Shown in pieces: positions 8,205 to 15,493 of a stretch of DNA of 21,326 bases; the stretch's first letter is position 1, and the number at the start of each line of letters is the position of its first letter. A model generated the notes under the pieces. That model did not search any database and had not been told where the DNA came from. It was given only the letters and a program-made list of their open reading frames with translations. The translations under genes and the position numbers were made by a program. Source of the DNA: Fidelibacterota bacterium (GTDB taxonomy: Bacteria > Fidelibacterota > UBA2242 > JAFGTP01); contig JAIPHI010000019.1 of assembly GCA_021735285.1 (NCBI GenBank), forward strand, positions 1 through 21,326. Reading direction: 5' to 3'.

Positions 8205-8356
8205 CGATTTGCAAAAGTTTTGTCCAATGTAGCATAACTATCCTTAGTTGTGGGTTTTCCTGAAGCCTTCAATAGGCTGAAGGGAAAAATATCTAAACAA
8301 GTTTTAAAAATCTTTATATCTTAAATTATAAGACAATTATTATGAAAATCGCTATA
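8200..8356 (+). repeat. Dispersed repeat A, copy A2 (MITE-like, complete)
   Basis: A 157-bp element bounded by 11-bp perfect terminal inverted repeats: TATAGCGATTT (8200-8210) and AAATCGCTATA (8346-8356). TA dinucleotides at both edges suggest TA target-site duplication, as in IS630/Tc1-type elements. Internal stem-loops: AACTA-TCCT-TAGTT (8236-8249) and AGCCT-TCAAT-AGGCT (8264-8278). It is the reverse complement of A1 and similar in its core to A3. The left terminal repeat contains the TAG stop of the malic enzyme. No coding capacity. Confidence 0.8.
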
Positions 8357-8383
8357 TAAGCCTATTTATGAATAGAAACAAAG

Positions 8384-8420
8384 AAGGGCAGAGTCTGAAA
8401 CTCTGCCCTTTGATATTTTA
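8384..8420. terminator. Bidirectional rho-independent terminator
   Basis: Perfect 11-bp stem AAGGGCAGAGT (8384-8394) and ACTCTGCCCTT (8400-8410) with loop CTGAA, followed on the plus strand by TGATATTTT and on the minus strand by a T-rich run. It lies between the convergent malic enzyme and TssR-like genes and should serve both. Confidence 0.88.
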
Positions 8421-8459
8421 AATGATTTTATTGAGAAATAAGAACTCTTTTATTCCAAT

Positions 8460-10910
8460 CTATGGTAATAATTCCTCTTTGATCCAGTAATATGGCCGCT
8501 CATTGGAGCGAAAACCGTATTTATAACCCTGTGAAAAAAATATGTTTTGGATCTTACTATGCTTACGAAGTATGGAGTCGATATATTTGTTAAGTTCACT
8601 ATCGGTTAATTTTCTTTCATTATAAATATCTTTCAGTTTGATGTTGCTAATTAGAGAGTTTGTGCCCGGTAATTCCCATAATTTACGATTGATCTGTTCC
8701 ATTGTCAGGTCTTTAAATTGGGTATTGCCAGCTTCTCCCAGATATTCCTTCAGGATCTGCATCCAGGTATTGTAGAGTGCATCCCGTCTCTGGCTGCCGG
8801 TCGTGGCACTTCTCAGCTGCCGGAGAGTACGTTCCAGGTCTCCCAGTTCAGTGGCATCCATTAGTAAAACTCTTTTAAATAAATCGTGAGTTTGACCTTC
8901 AACCCGCATGGAGGTATAACCCGGTGTATAAACCTGATATTTATTAACTTTTAGAGTCGCCAGCTCATCAACTGACAGTCCACTCTGTTGAAATACAGCC
9001 CAAATACCTTCCGAAAAGGGAAGCGTGTAAAAATCACCCTCACTATTTTTTTCTGCTTTGCGTTGCTCTTCCGTATAACTGGCACCCGCAGTTATTCTGT
9101 TGATACGGGTAATTAAACTATCATTGCTGGCGTCCACACCGCCAATAAATTTTTCTATTTCATGCTGAATTTCACTTTCATTCATGGTTTCTCCATCATC
9201 CATAGCAACTACCTTGGCAGCCAGAGGAGACTCCTTTAGATTATAATTACCACCCTCTATTTCCCACTCTAGATCGGAAAGATTAAATAAGCCCTTATAT
9301 TTTTCAGATAATATTCTGTGGTATTTCTGAGCGGCCTGTAATGCAATTTTTTTACTCTGACTGGTAAAATTATCATAGACCTGACTAACAGATGGTTTAT
9401 GCACCTGAATGGATATATAATGACAGTAATTATCAGCCATCATCTCAGCAATTTTTTCAGGTGTACGCCCTTCCTGGTCAGGTACATGATTACCAGCATC
9501 TCCCAATTGTATAATTACGTTTGTCTCATCCTCTTTCAATCCAAGACTTTTGAGTGCGGTTTCCAGACCTAGATATGGAGCTTCTGCATGAGTATTATTA
9601 CTTATATCCTTGGCTTTTTCAGGATTGAAAAAACTTTCGAAAGATTGCGTGCTTTTAAAACCGCGGGTTCGAACTCTAAGCCTTCTGGATTCGGAATAAT
9701 CGCGGTAAATTACGCCTGCAAAGTCGATGGCATTTTCACCATATTTATTACGATATTCAAGATTTAAGTCTTTGGTAGAGTTGCGAATGGCCTGGGAAAC
9801 AGCCTTAAAAACTTTTTGCATACTGCGAGTTCCATCAACTACAAAAACGATTTTAATTTTTCTTTTCTGAGCAATAAGTTTATCGATCTTGTTTTGCGTC
9901 TTAGCAATTTTTTCGCTCATTTTAGCCAACTTTTTGCCCTGTTCTGTATAAATATCACCCATTACTCCGGTATTTAGAATAGCGGGATCAGCAGGGTCAT
10001 TTCTGAGGACAGGAAAACGGCGCCACTCTCCTATCAATCTTTCAGAGGAGAGAGGATCGTTTTTCCAGATGATATCTTTTTTATCCTGAGGAGCACCTAA
10101 TTTAAAGCTGCGGGCAGCATCAATATTACTGAAAAATTTGGCCTTCTTCCCGTTTTTACGTTCCTGCACAGCTTCATATTCCCAATTTGGCTCGATAGCA
10201 ACTCTGTTAAACCAGAGCACAGAACGATCATTAGGAACCCAGCCTTTGATAACAGTATTGACAGAAGTTTCACCGAAAAAACTATTTTTACCTAACAACA
10301 GATAATCGCCATTTTCCGATTTTTTGAAGATGTAGAAAAACTGAAAAAGCCTTGATTCTTCACCTGTTAACTGAGCATTATTGACGGGTGATTCCCGAAA
10401 TCTCACTATATCCGGTTTGTCTCCGGCATTTTCTGACTTGAGCTGCTCGACAGTATTTAAGATCATAGCCTTACGATTGATCTGACCTTTTTGAGTAACC
10501 AGATTATTTGACCATAGGAGTAAATTTTGTTTTGGTATCCAGCCATAATCTACTGCTTCGGCTGATAAGGTATCTTTTTGGAGGTTAGGATCTTTGACAA
10601 TATGTAAACATTCTGCCCGTTCTTCCAGTACGAAAAATTGTTCCATAAAACCGGCTTGTTTGTATTGTTCGCCTCGTGGTGAATGAAAAGTCAGGTTATT
10701 ACTTCTATCGGAGTAAACCTCCCAGATGATTGACATTCGTTCTGAATCGGCAACTTTAGATATATCAACCCCGAGGCTATCATCGGATGCCGGTTGATTA
10801 TATTTCATAGGCATATATAAAACTTTCTTACCCTGTAGTGGATTAGCAAATATGGGAATTGAGAATAATATTATTATAAGAAATACTAATTCTGTTTTTA
10901 TTTTTTTCAT
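8460..10910 (-). CDS. Exported vWA-domain protein resembling type VI secretion TssR
   Basis: 816 residues. Signal peptide 1-22 (KKIKTELV, hydrophobic core, IFA|NP), so periplasmic. Two SH3-like segments exactly 100 residues apart carry GWIP (123-126) and GWVP (223-226), each followed by a Trp nine residues after the motif's Trp. A Lys-rich coiled-coil (about 325-352) leads into a von Willebrand A domain: strand KIKIVFVV, a MIDAS-like DGTRS (359-363), FAGVIYRDYS (397-406) and IIQLGDAGNH (466-475). A long alpha-rich C-terminal region follows. Order and several blocks (VYSDR, GFMEQFFV, WRRFPVL, VIYRDYS, GDAGNH) resemble my recollection of TssR of the Bacteroidota type VI system (T6SSiii); that match is unverified. 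The start is set by GGAGG at 10915-10919; an ATG five codons upstream is rejected. It is co-transcribed after the lipoprotein gene (36-bp gap). No other secretion genes are adjacent. Confidence 0.65.
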   Translation of the reverse strand: MKKIKTELVFLIIILFSIPIFANPLQGKKVLYMPMKYNQPASDDSLGVDISKVADSERMSIIWEVYSDRSNNLTFHSPRGEQYKQAGFMEQFFVLEERAECLHIVKDPNLQKDTLSAEAVDYGWIPKQNLLLWSNNLVTQKGQINRKAMILNTVEQLKSENAGDKPDIVRFRESPVNNAQLTGEESRLFQFFYIFKKSENGDYLLLGKNSFFGETSVNTVIKGWVPNDRSVLWFNRVAIEPNWEYEAVQERKNGKKAKFFSNIDAARSFKLGAPQDKKDIIWKNDPLSSERLIGEWRRFPVLRNDPADPAILNTGVMGDIYTEQGKKLAKMSEKIAKTQNKIDKLIAQKRKIKIVFVVDGTRSMQKVFKAVSQAIRNSTKDLNLEYRNKYGENAIDFAGVIYRDYSESRRLRVRTRGFKSTQSFESFFNPEKAKDISNNTHAEAPYLGLETALKSLGLKEDETNVIIQLGDAGNHVPDQEGRTPEKIAEMMADNYCHYISIQVHKPSVSQVYDNFTSQSKKIALQAAQKYHRILSEKYKGLFNLSDLEWEIEGGNYNLKESPLAAKVVAMDDGETMNESEIQHEIEKFIGGVDASNDSLITRINRITAGASYTEEQRKAEKNSEGDFYTLPFSEGIWAVFQQSGLSVDELATLKVNKYQVYTPGYTSMRVEGQTHDLFKRVLLMDATELGDLERTLRQLRSATTGSQRRDALYNTWMQILKEYLGEAGNTQFKDLTMEQINRKLWELPGTNSLISNIKLKDIYNERKLTDSELNKYIDSILRKHSKIQNIFFSQGYKYGFRSNERPYYWIKEELLP

Positions 10911-10914
10911 TTTT

Positions 10915-10919
10915 CCTCC
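10915..10919 (-). promoter_or_regulatory. Ribosome binding site deciding the TssR-like start
   Basis: GGAGG read on the minus strand, four bases before the ATG at 10910. It lies between that ATG and the upstream in-frame ATG at 10925, and so selects the downstream start, which also places the signal peptide at the extreme N-terminus. Confidence 0.75.
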
Positions 10920-10946
10920 GAACACTTTGGATTTTAAAGAACGGTT

Positions 10947-12344
10947 TTATAAATATTTTAGTTCTATATTAGAATTATTGATTTGTTTGGAAAATTGTGA
11001 ATTTTTGTATTGACTATCTATGCAGATGGTTAAATTTTGTCTGGAGATCTGCACCTGACTTATTTTATTAAGAAGGTGTGAGATTGCTGTTGAAAGTCGC
11101 TCTACATTATCGCCGGAAAGGAATAGATAATAATGAGGACTGAGTTTATTGCCATACTGAGCCGGAGAATTTAGATATTTCTCCAGGATGTCCTTCCGTT
11201 TGAGGATTAATGAAAAACGGTCCAGTGACTCTAAAATATTGCTGGTGCGGGGATGAATTCTATAGATTTTATTTAAAATATTTTTATATTCGACATTTTC
11301 AGTATTGAATACAGATTCATATCCGTTTGTAATATATAAGAATATATTATCAATTTTTTCCATTTTATTCAGAACCCAATTCTCAAAAAGTGAGCGATCA
11401 ATTTGATCTCTGGAAATATCGTAGAGGATGATCGGCAGTTCACGTTCTTTTTCTAAATAATATAATTTATAGTTCCCCGGTTTTGTATAAACTGCTGCTT
11501 CGATCTTTTCATCTTTATGATTGAAAAATTGCCATCTATATTTTGAGCCATAAACCTGCACAGGAAATTCAAGATCATATAAATTCACTCCACCTTCAAT
11601 TTCTGTTGTTAAATAGGTCTCTGTTTTACCAGCAGCGTTTTTTAGGTAGAGTTTTTCTGGTATAAATACACTACTTTCTTTGTTGATCAGCTGTATTTGT
11701 AATTCAGATTGACTGAGGCCGAGCCGTAATTCATTTTGTTTTAAACTAGAAATGCTTTGTAAGTAATCTTCATAAAATGGTCTGGAAATTTGGATTTTAT
11801 AATCCGAGGGTTTAATTGATTCCCAGGAGGGAATATGCAATTCCATAATTGGTTTGTACCCGGTACCACTGCTAACGATATTTAGTCGGCTTGAGGGAAG
11901 CGGCTTATTTTTAAATAGAACAGATATAGAATCCAGATCTTCTTTTGTAAAATTTATAAAGCTGTCAAAATTCTCCGGGTTTTGTTTTTTGCATGTGATT
12001 CTGAGTGTGTCTGTAGGAGGGAGGAAATATAGTATCTGATCAGCCTTATCATATGTAATTTGCCAATCTTTATCACCTACCGGTTTTGCCTGACCCTGTT
12101 CTAACAATTTGCCATATTCTCCAGGTACTGTAAGCTGTTCTTTTCCATTAATAGTTTCGATCACAAAGTTCTTATCTCCGATTTGAATTTTTTGAATAAT
12201 GTCTGTGGTGTTTAATTCCGGGTAATTTTGACCGGTTTCAACTTGGATTTCGGCCCTAAAATCGTCTTTGAGGCCAACTCCAATTCTTTGAGAACAATTA
12301 AAGAGGAAAGTCGCCAGTAGTAAAATAAATGATATTTTCCGCAT
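10947..12344 (-). CDS. Lipoprotein of unknown function, partner of the TssR-like protein
   Basis: 465 residues with a lipoprotein signal: MRKISFILLLATFLFNC, lipobox LFNC with Cys17 and Ser18, consistent with outer-membrane sorting if Lol rules apply. The N-terminal two thirds look beta-rich (many short strands, e.g. LRITCKKQ, MELHIPSWE, TYLTTEIEGGVNLYDLEFPVQ). The last third (from about residue 305) alternates strand and helix: ELPIILYDISRDQ, NIFLYITNG, YYLFLSGDN and NLTICIDS, like a degenerate Rossmann or vWA-type fold without a full MIDAS. I do not recognise a family. It is the first gene of a pair with the TssR-like protein 36 bp downstream, so the two probably meet in the periplasm or outer membrane. 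An upstream GGAG lies about 10 bases before the ATG. Confidence 0.7.
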   Translation of the reverse strand: MRKISFILLLATFLFNCSQRIGVGLKDDFRAEIQVETGQNYPELNTTDIIQKIQIGDKNFVIETINGKEQLTVPGEYGKLLEQGQAKPVGDKDWQITYDKADQILYFLPPTDTLRITCKKQNPENFDSFINFTKEDLDSISVLFKNKPLPSSRLNIVSSGTGYKPIMELHIPSWESIKPSDYKIQISRPFYEDYLQSISSLKQNELRLGLSQSELQIQLINKESSVFIPEKLYLKNAAGKTETYLTTEIEGGVNLYDLEFPVQVYGSKYRWQFFNHKDEKIEAAVYTKPGNYKLYYLEKERELPIILYDISRDQIDRSLFENWVLNKMEKIDNIFLYITNGYESVFNTENVEYKNILNKIYRIHPRTSNILESLDRFSLILKRKDILEKYLNSPAQYGNKLSPHYYLFLSGDNVERLSTAISHLLNKISQVQISRQNLTICIDSQYKNSQFSKQINNSNIELKYL

Positions 12345-12578
12345 TTTCTCTGCTCCGTTTTATTATTTCCAAAAACCACCTGAATTTACTAAAACTTTAT
12401 ACTATAATAAATCGGAATTTGTTTCCTTTATCAGGATGTTCAATTCAGACGATTATTTTATCGAAGAATTATAAAGGTGTTTTGGTTATTTTTACTGTAA
12501 AGGTTCTTTATTGGAGAAGCAAAATAGAGGATGATTATATTAGGATTAGAGTTATATATATGTTTAAGGAGGTGAATT
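12345..12578. other. Spacer upstream of the lipoprotein/TssR-like pair
   Basis: 234 AT-rich bases between two minus-strand genes. No strong terminator or promoter consensus could be picked out by eye, although the length would allow an independent promoter for the lipoprotein gene. The plus-strand open frame across it is rejected as noise. Confidence 0.4.
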
Positions 12579-13907
12579 TTAGAGTAAATTGCTTGCTATC
12601 TCGGCTAGCTGAGAACGTTCGCCTTTTTCCAAATTAATATGCCCAAATATATTCTGACCCTGCATTTTATCGATCAAATAGGCCAAACCATTGGAATGCC
12701 TGTCAAGGTAGGGATGATCAATCTGATGAATATCTCCGGTAAAAACAATCTTTGTCCCTTCACCTGCTCGAGTGATAATAGTTTTAACTTCATGGGGAGT
12801 TAGATTTTGAGCTTCATCTACAATAAAAAATATTTTGACCAGACTTCGGCCCCGTATGTATGCCAGAGGAGTAATTAGTAATTTTTCGTTTTCAAGCATT
12901 CCGTTTAATGTTTGAACCATCTTCGATTCTGCACTAAACTGATCTCGAATTACTCCCAGATTATCGTATAGAGGCTGCATATAAGGCCGAATTTTTTCAT
13001 CAACATCTCCAGGCAAAAATCCGAGATCCTTATTACTCAAGGCCACGATTGGGCGTGCCATTAAAATTTGATTATAGTGTCTTCGCATTTCTAAAGAGGC
13101 AGCCAAAGTTAATAAAGTCTTACCAGTTCCTGCTTTACCGGTCATTGTAACCAGTTTTATCTCGGGATTCATCAATAGATTCAGAGCAAATGTCTGTTCT
13201 GCATTACGGGGTACTATTCTATAGGCAGACTTTTTTTCAACATGCTCATATGTATTGTCAATGGAATTATAGTAAACCAGTGCGGATTTATCCGGATTTT
13301 TAAATATGAAAGATTCATTATTAACGGGAGGAGGATCGAGCTCTAGAGCCTCTGATGAGATTTTAAAAGGTTTGTTATACATTTGATCGATTATCTCCGG
13401 AGGAACATTTTCAACCAGCCGATGACCTTTGTATAATTTTGATAAATTTCGGACATGATCGGTAGTATAGTCCTCAGATAAAAGGCCAAGAGCTTTGGCT
13501 TTAATTCGAAGATTAACATCTTTTGTAATAAGAACAACTTTTTGATCTATATACTTTTTATTTGTCAGGAAAGCGATATTCAGAATATGGTGATCAGGTT
13601 TATCGGCAGAAAAGTTCTTTTTAATATCCGGGACTAATTCCTCTTCTATTTTAACTGAAATGTTACCCATATCAGGACCAATTTTTACCCCGCCATTAAA
13701 TAGTTTGTGAGCACTTAAGTCATCCAGAATTCTTAAAAAATTGCGGGCATGATAATTTATAGTTCGATTTCCGGTTTTAAATTGGTCAAGTTCTTCAAGC
13801 ACTGTAATAGGAATCAGTACATCATTTTCCTGAAACTGCCTGATACAGCTGCTATCATGTAAAATAACATTAGTATCCAGCACAAAAATCTTCTTGTTTT
13901 CTGACAT
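12579..13907 (-). CDS. PIN domain-PhoH family ATPase (PhoH2-like)
   Basis: 442-residue fusion of an N-terminal PIN ribonuclease domain and a C-terminal PhoH P-loop ATPase, an architecture known as PhoH2, whose characterised members unwind and cleave RNA. PIN acidic residues are seen: D11 (VLDTNV), E38/E39 (LEELD), D105 (PDHHILN) and D130 (ITKDVN). PhoH part: Walker A GKAGTGKT (257-264) and Walker B IVDEAQN (342-348) followed by FTGD. I chose the ATG at 13907 because GAGG stands six bases before it; an ATG 14 codons upstream has none. It lies 234 bp before the lipoprotein gene on the same strand; no clear terminator separates them. Confidence 0.88.
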   Translation of the reverse strand: MSENKKIFVLDTNVILHDSSCIRQFQENDVLIPITVLEELDQFKTGNRTINYHARNFLRILDDLSAHKLFNGGVKIGPDMGNISVKIEEELVPDIKKNFSADKPDHHILNIAFLTNKKYIDQKVVLITKDVNLRIKAKALGLLSEDYTTDHVRNLSKLYKGHRLVENVPPEIIDQMYNKPFKISSEALELDPPPVNNESFIFKNPDKSALVYYNSIDNTYEHVEKKSAYRIVPRNAEQTFALNLLMNPEIKLVTMTGKAGTGKTLLTLAASLEMRRHYNQILMARPIVALSNKDLGFLPGDVDEKIRPYMQPLYDNLGVIRDQFSAESKMVQTLNGMLENEKLLITPLAYIRGRSLVKIFFIVDEAQNLTPHEVKTIITRAGEGTKIVFTGDIHQIDHPYLDRHSNGLAYLIDKMQGQNIFGHINLEKGERSQLAEIASNLL

Positions 13908-14114
13908 ATTATTCCTCAGTGAAAATTTGATATATTTAAGATTGTTCACATATCTTTAAAGGTAATAAAAAAATATATATGAATACAGTAAAAATTTTTG
14001 AATTACTTAGTGATTCTGTTTAAAACTCTGTTTATATTAAAGTTAATAATATGGCTCTCTGAGATACTTTATAATTGCCAAGCTTGAAAAAAATAATAAA
14101 AAATGGAGGCTCTG

Positions 14115-14200
14115 CTTGGGGTAGTTCATTTGTAGCACAACTATCCTTAGTTGTATTTTTTATCCGAAGCCCTCAATGGGCTGAGGAAAAAAAAGAAAGG
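14115..14200 (+). repeat. Dispersed repeat A, copy A3 (divergent core)
   Basis: Shares the core of A2 in the same orientation: stem-loop ACAACTA-TCCT-TAGTTGT (14137-14154) and stem-loop AGCCC-TCAAT-GGGCT (14168-14182). Compared with A1/A2 the second stem carries a paired T-to-C and A-to-G change that keeps base pairing. The outer parts are too diverged to place terminal repeats with certainty. Confidence 0.7.
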
Positions 14201-14281
14201 AAAATAATTTTTTGATTTATCAGCTATGATTACTGAAAATAGAAATAGTCTATTTTATTCTCTTCAAATTCTTTCCCTGCT

Positions 14282-14309
14282 GTTACTTTTGTCGCGCCAC
14301 AAAAGTAAC
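14282..14309. repeat. Repeat B hairpin, copy 2
   Basis: Same perfect arms GTTACTTTTGT and ACAAAAGTAAC as at 6347-6374, with loop CGCGCC. Followed after seven bases by element B2. Confidence 0.8.
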
Positions 14310-14316
14310 CAAAAGG

Positions 14317-14521
14317 GCGCCGGCTGGATAATTAAATACTAAAATTTAGTTCGCTTTACTGAAAATATTTTAAGACTCTGGTATTATTGCTAGTGATTTC
14401 AATTATGAGATTTGGATCATATTTTTCGGTAAATTAAACTATCCTAGCTCACATTCGCTGAAAAATATTTTTTAACCGTTTCGCGCCTAAATTTTTTAGA
14501 CGTATTTAATTATCGTGCCTT
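14317..14521. repeat. Dispersed repeat B, copy B2 (MITE-like, inverted ends)
   Basis: About 205 bp. Left end GCGCCGGC, then ATAATTAAAT, then AAAATTTAG; right end CTAAATTTT, then ATTTAATTAT. The ends are imperfect inverted repeats of each other and direct matches to copy B1, in the same orientation. The centre differs from B1, as expected when only the ends matter for mobility or folding. Confidence 0.7.
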
Positions 14522-14635
14522 AAAATTTTTATGAGGGATTGAAAATTAAATATCTAATATCTTAGTGCCTATTAAAAGTTAGCAGCTTCAATTCCAGATC
14601 TACAATTAAAATTTATCTGAATCAATATATTTATA

Positions 14636-15340
14636 TTACTCTTCTCTCACTTTGTTCTTCAATATACCAATATTTTCAATTTCAATTTCAACAATATCAC
14701 CGTTTGCGATTGGACCTACACCAGAGGGGGTACCGGTCATGATAATATCATCTTTTTCTAATGTAAAGTTTTGGGATATAAAACTAATTATTTCCGGGAT
14801 TTTAAAGATCATTTTAGAGGTATTTGAAGCTTGAACGGTTTTGCCATTTAAGCGGCACTCAATGTCCAGGTTTTGTGGATCGTCAATTTGATCGGGAGGA
14901 ACTATAATTGGTCCTATGGGGCCAAATGTATCCAATGATTTTCCTCGAAACCAGCCGGAGTCATCCCCGGTTTGTAAATTTCGCTGGCTCACATCATTCA
15001 TGCAGGTAAATCCCAAAATATACTCCCGAGCTTTTTTCTCTGGTATATCTTTGCCTCTTCTATTAATAATGATTGCCAGCTCGGCTTCGTAGTCCACACG
15101 TGGATTTTTGAAATTGTAGCGGTCTAAAAAATTTGGAATAATAATATCACTGCCATTTTCGATTAGAACATTGGGCGTTTTATTAAAAAGGACTGGTTCC
15201 TCAGGAATTCCTTTGGATTTTGAAGTAGCCTGGGAAACACTTTCTTTGATATGGTCTAAATAATTAAGCCCGAGCGCGATAATTTTAGATGGATTTATCT
15301 CATATTCCTTGGATCGATTTTTCATGGGAAGAATTATCAT
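14636..15340 (-). CDS. Fumarylacetoacetate hydrolase (FAH) family protein
   Basis: 234-residue cytosolic metal-dependent C-C hydrolase or decarboxylase-type enzyme; this short form resembles acylpyruvase/oxaloacetate decarboxylase (FAHD1-like) and 2-hydroxyhepta-2,4-diene-1,7-dioate isomerase relatives. Visible family motifs: IIALGLNYLDH (20-30), metal-binding Glu residues in DYEAELAI (83-90), Asp116 in CMNDVSQR, FRGKSLDTFGPIGP (131-144) and TGTPSGVGP (202-210). ATG with GAGGAT upstream. It is divergent from the ABC operon and monocistronic. An oxaloacetate or acylpyruvate substrate would fit the nearby C4-acid genes but is inference. Confidence 0.82.
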   Translation of the reverse strand: MIILPMKNRSKEYEINPSKIIALGLNYLDHIKESVSQATSKSKGIPEEPVLFNKTPNVLIENGSDIIIPNFLDRYNFKNPRVDYEAELAIIINRRGKDIPEKKAREYILGFTCMNDVSQRNLQTGDDSGWFRGKSLDTFGPIGPIIVPPDQIDDPQNLDIECRLNGKTVQASNTSKMIFKIPEIISFISQNFTLEKDDIIMTGTPSGVGPIANGDIVEIEIENIGILKNKVREE

Positions 15341-15421
15341 TATATCCTCATTTTTTAATTCGAAATAAGACTATAAACACTCCAAGTTTAATACATTTTT
15401 TGGAAAAAGAATAAAAAAAGC

Positions 15422-15450
15422 TTGACTTTGATCTATTGCAGTTTTAATAT
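15422..15450 (+). promoter_or_regulatory. Promoter of the ABC-GntR operon
   Basis: TTGACT (15422-15427), a 17-base spacer, and TAATAT (15445-15450). An alternative -10, TATACT at 15448-15453, fits the consensus better but with a 20-base spacer. Either start of transcription would fall within the inverted-repeat operator that follows. Confidence 0.55.
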
Positions 15451-15477
15451 ACTAGTGTATTAATGACATATAACACT
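15445..15477 (+). promoter_or_regulatory. Probable GntR (YtrA-type) operator
   Basis: AGTGTA (15454-15459) and AACACT (15472-15477) form an inverted repeat 12 bases apart, close to the AGTGTA...TACACT pattern I recall for YtrA-type repressors. An overlapping 18-base near-palindrome TAATATACTAGTGTATTA (15445-15462, one mismatch) covers the -10. The GntR repressor encoded as the third gene of the operon is the natural ligand. Confidence 0.55.
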
Positions 15478-15493
15478 AATAGGGAGGCACGAT

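Larger units (their letters stand above)
13908..14635. other. Gene-free interval with repeats A3 and B2
   Basis: About 730 bp upstream of phoH and downstream of the hydrolase gene. Holds the core of repeat A (copy A3), the second 11-bp hairpin and element B copy B2. The remaining sequence is AT-rich and without recognisable genes or RNA. Confidence 0.6.

Noticed and set aside
8072..8272. Minus-strand open frame running through element A2 into the malic enzyme 3' end
   Set aside because: It is created by the repeat and the antisense of a conserved gene; no ribosome site or family resemblance.
12329..12637. Plus-strand open frame of about 100 codons, including AAGGAGGTGA at 12566-12575 that looks like a perfect ribosome site
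   Set aside because: It overlaps the starts and ends of two well-supported minus-strand genes, its composition is not protein-like, and no sensible start follows the purine run.
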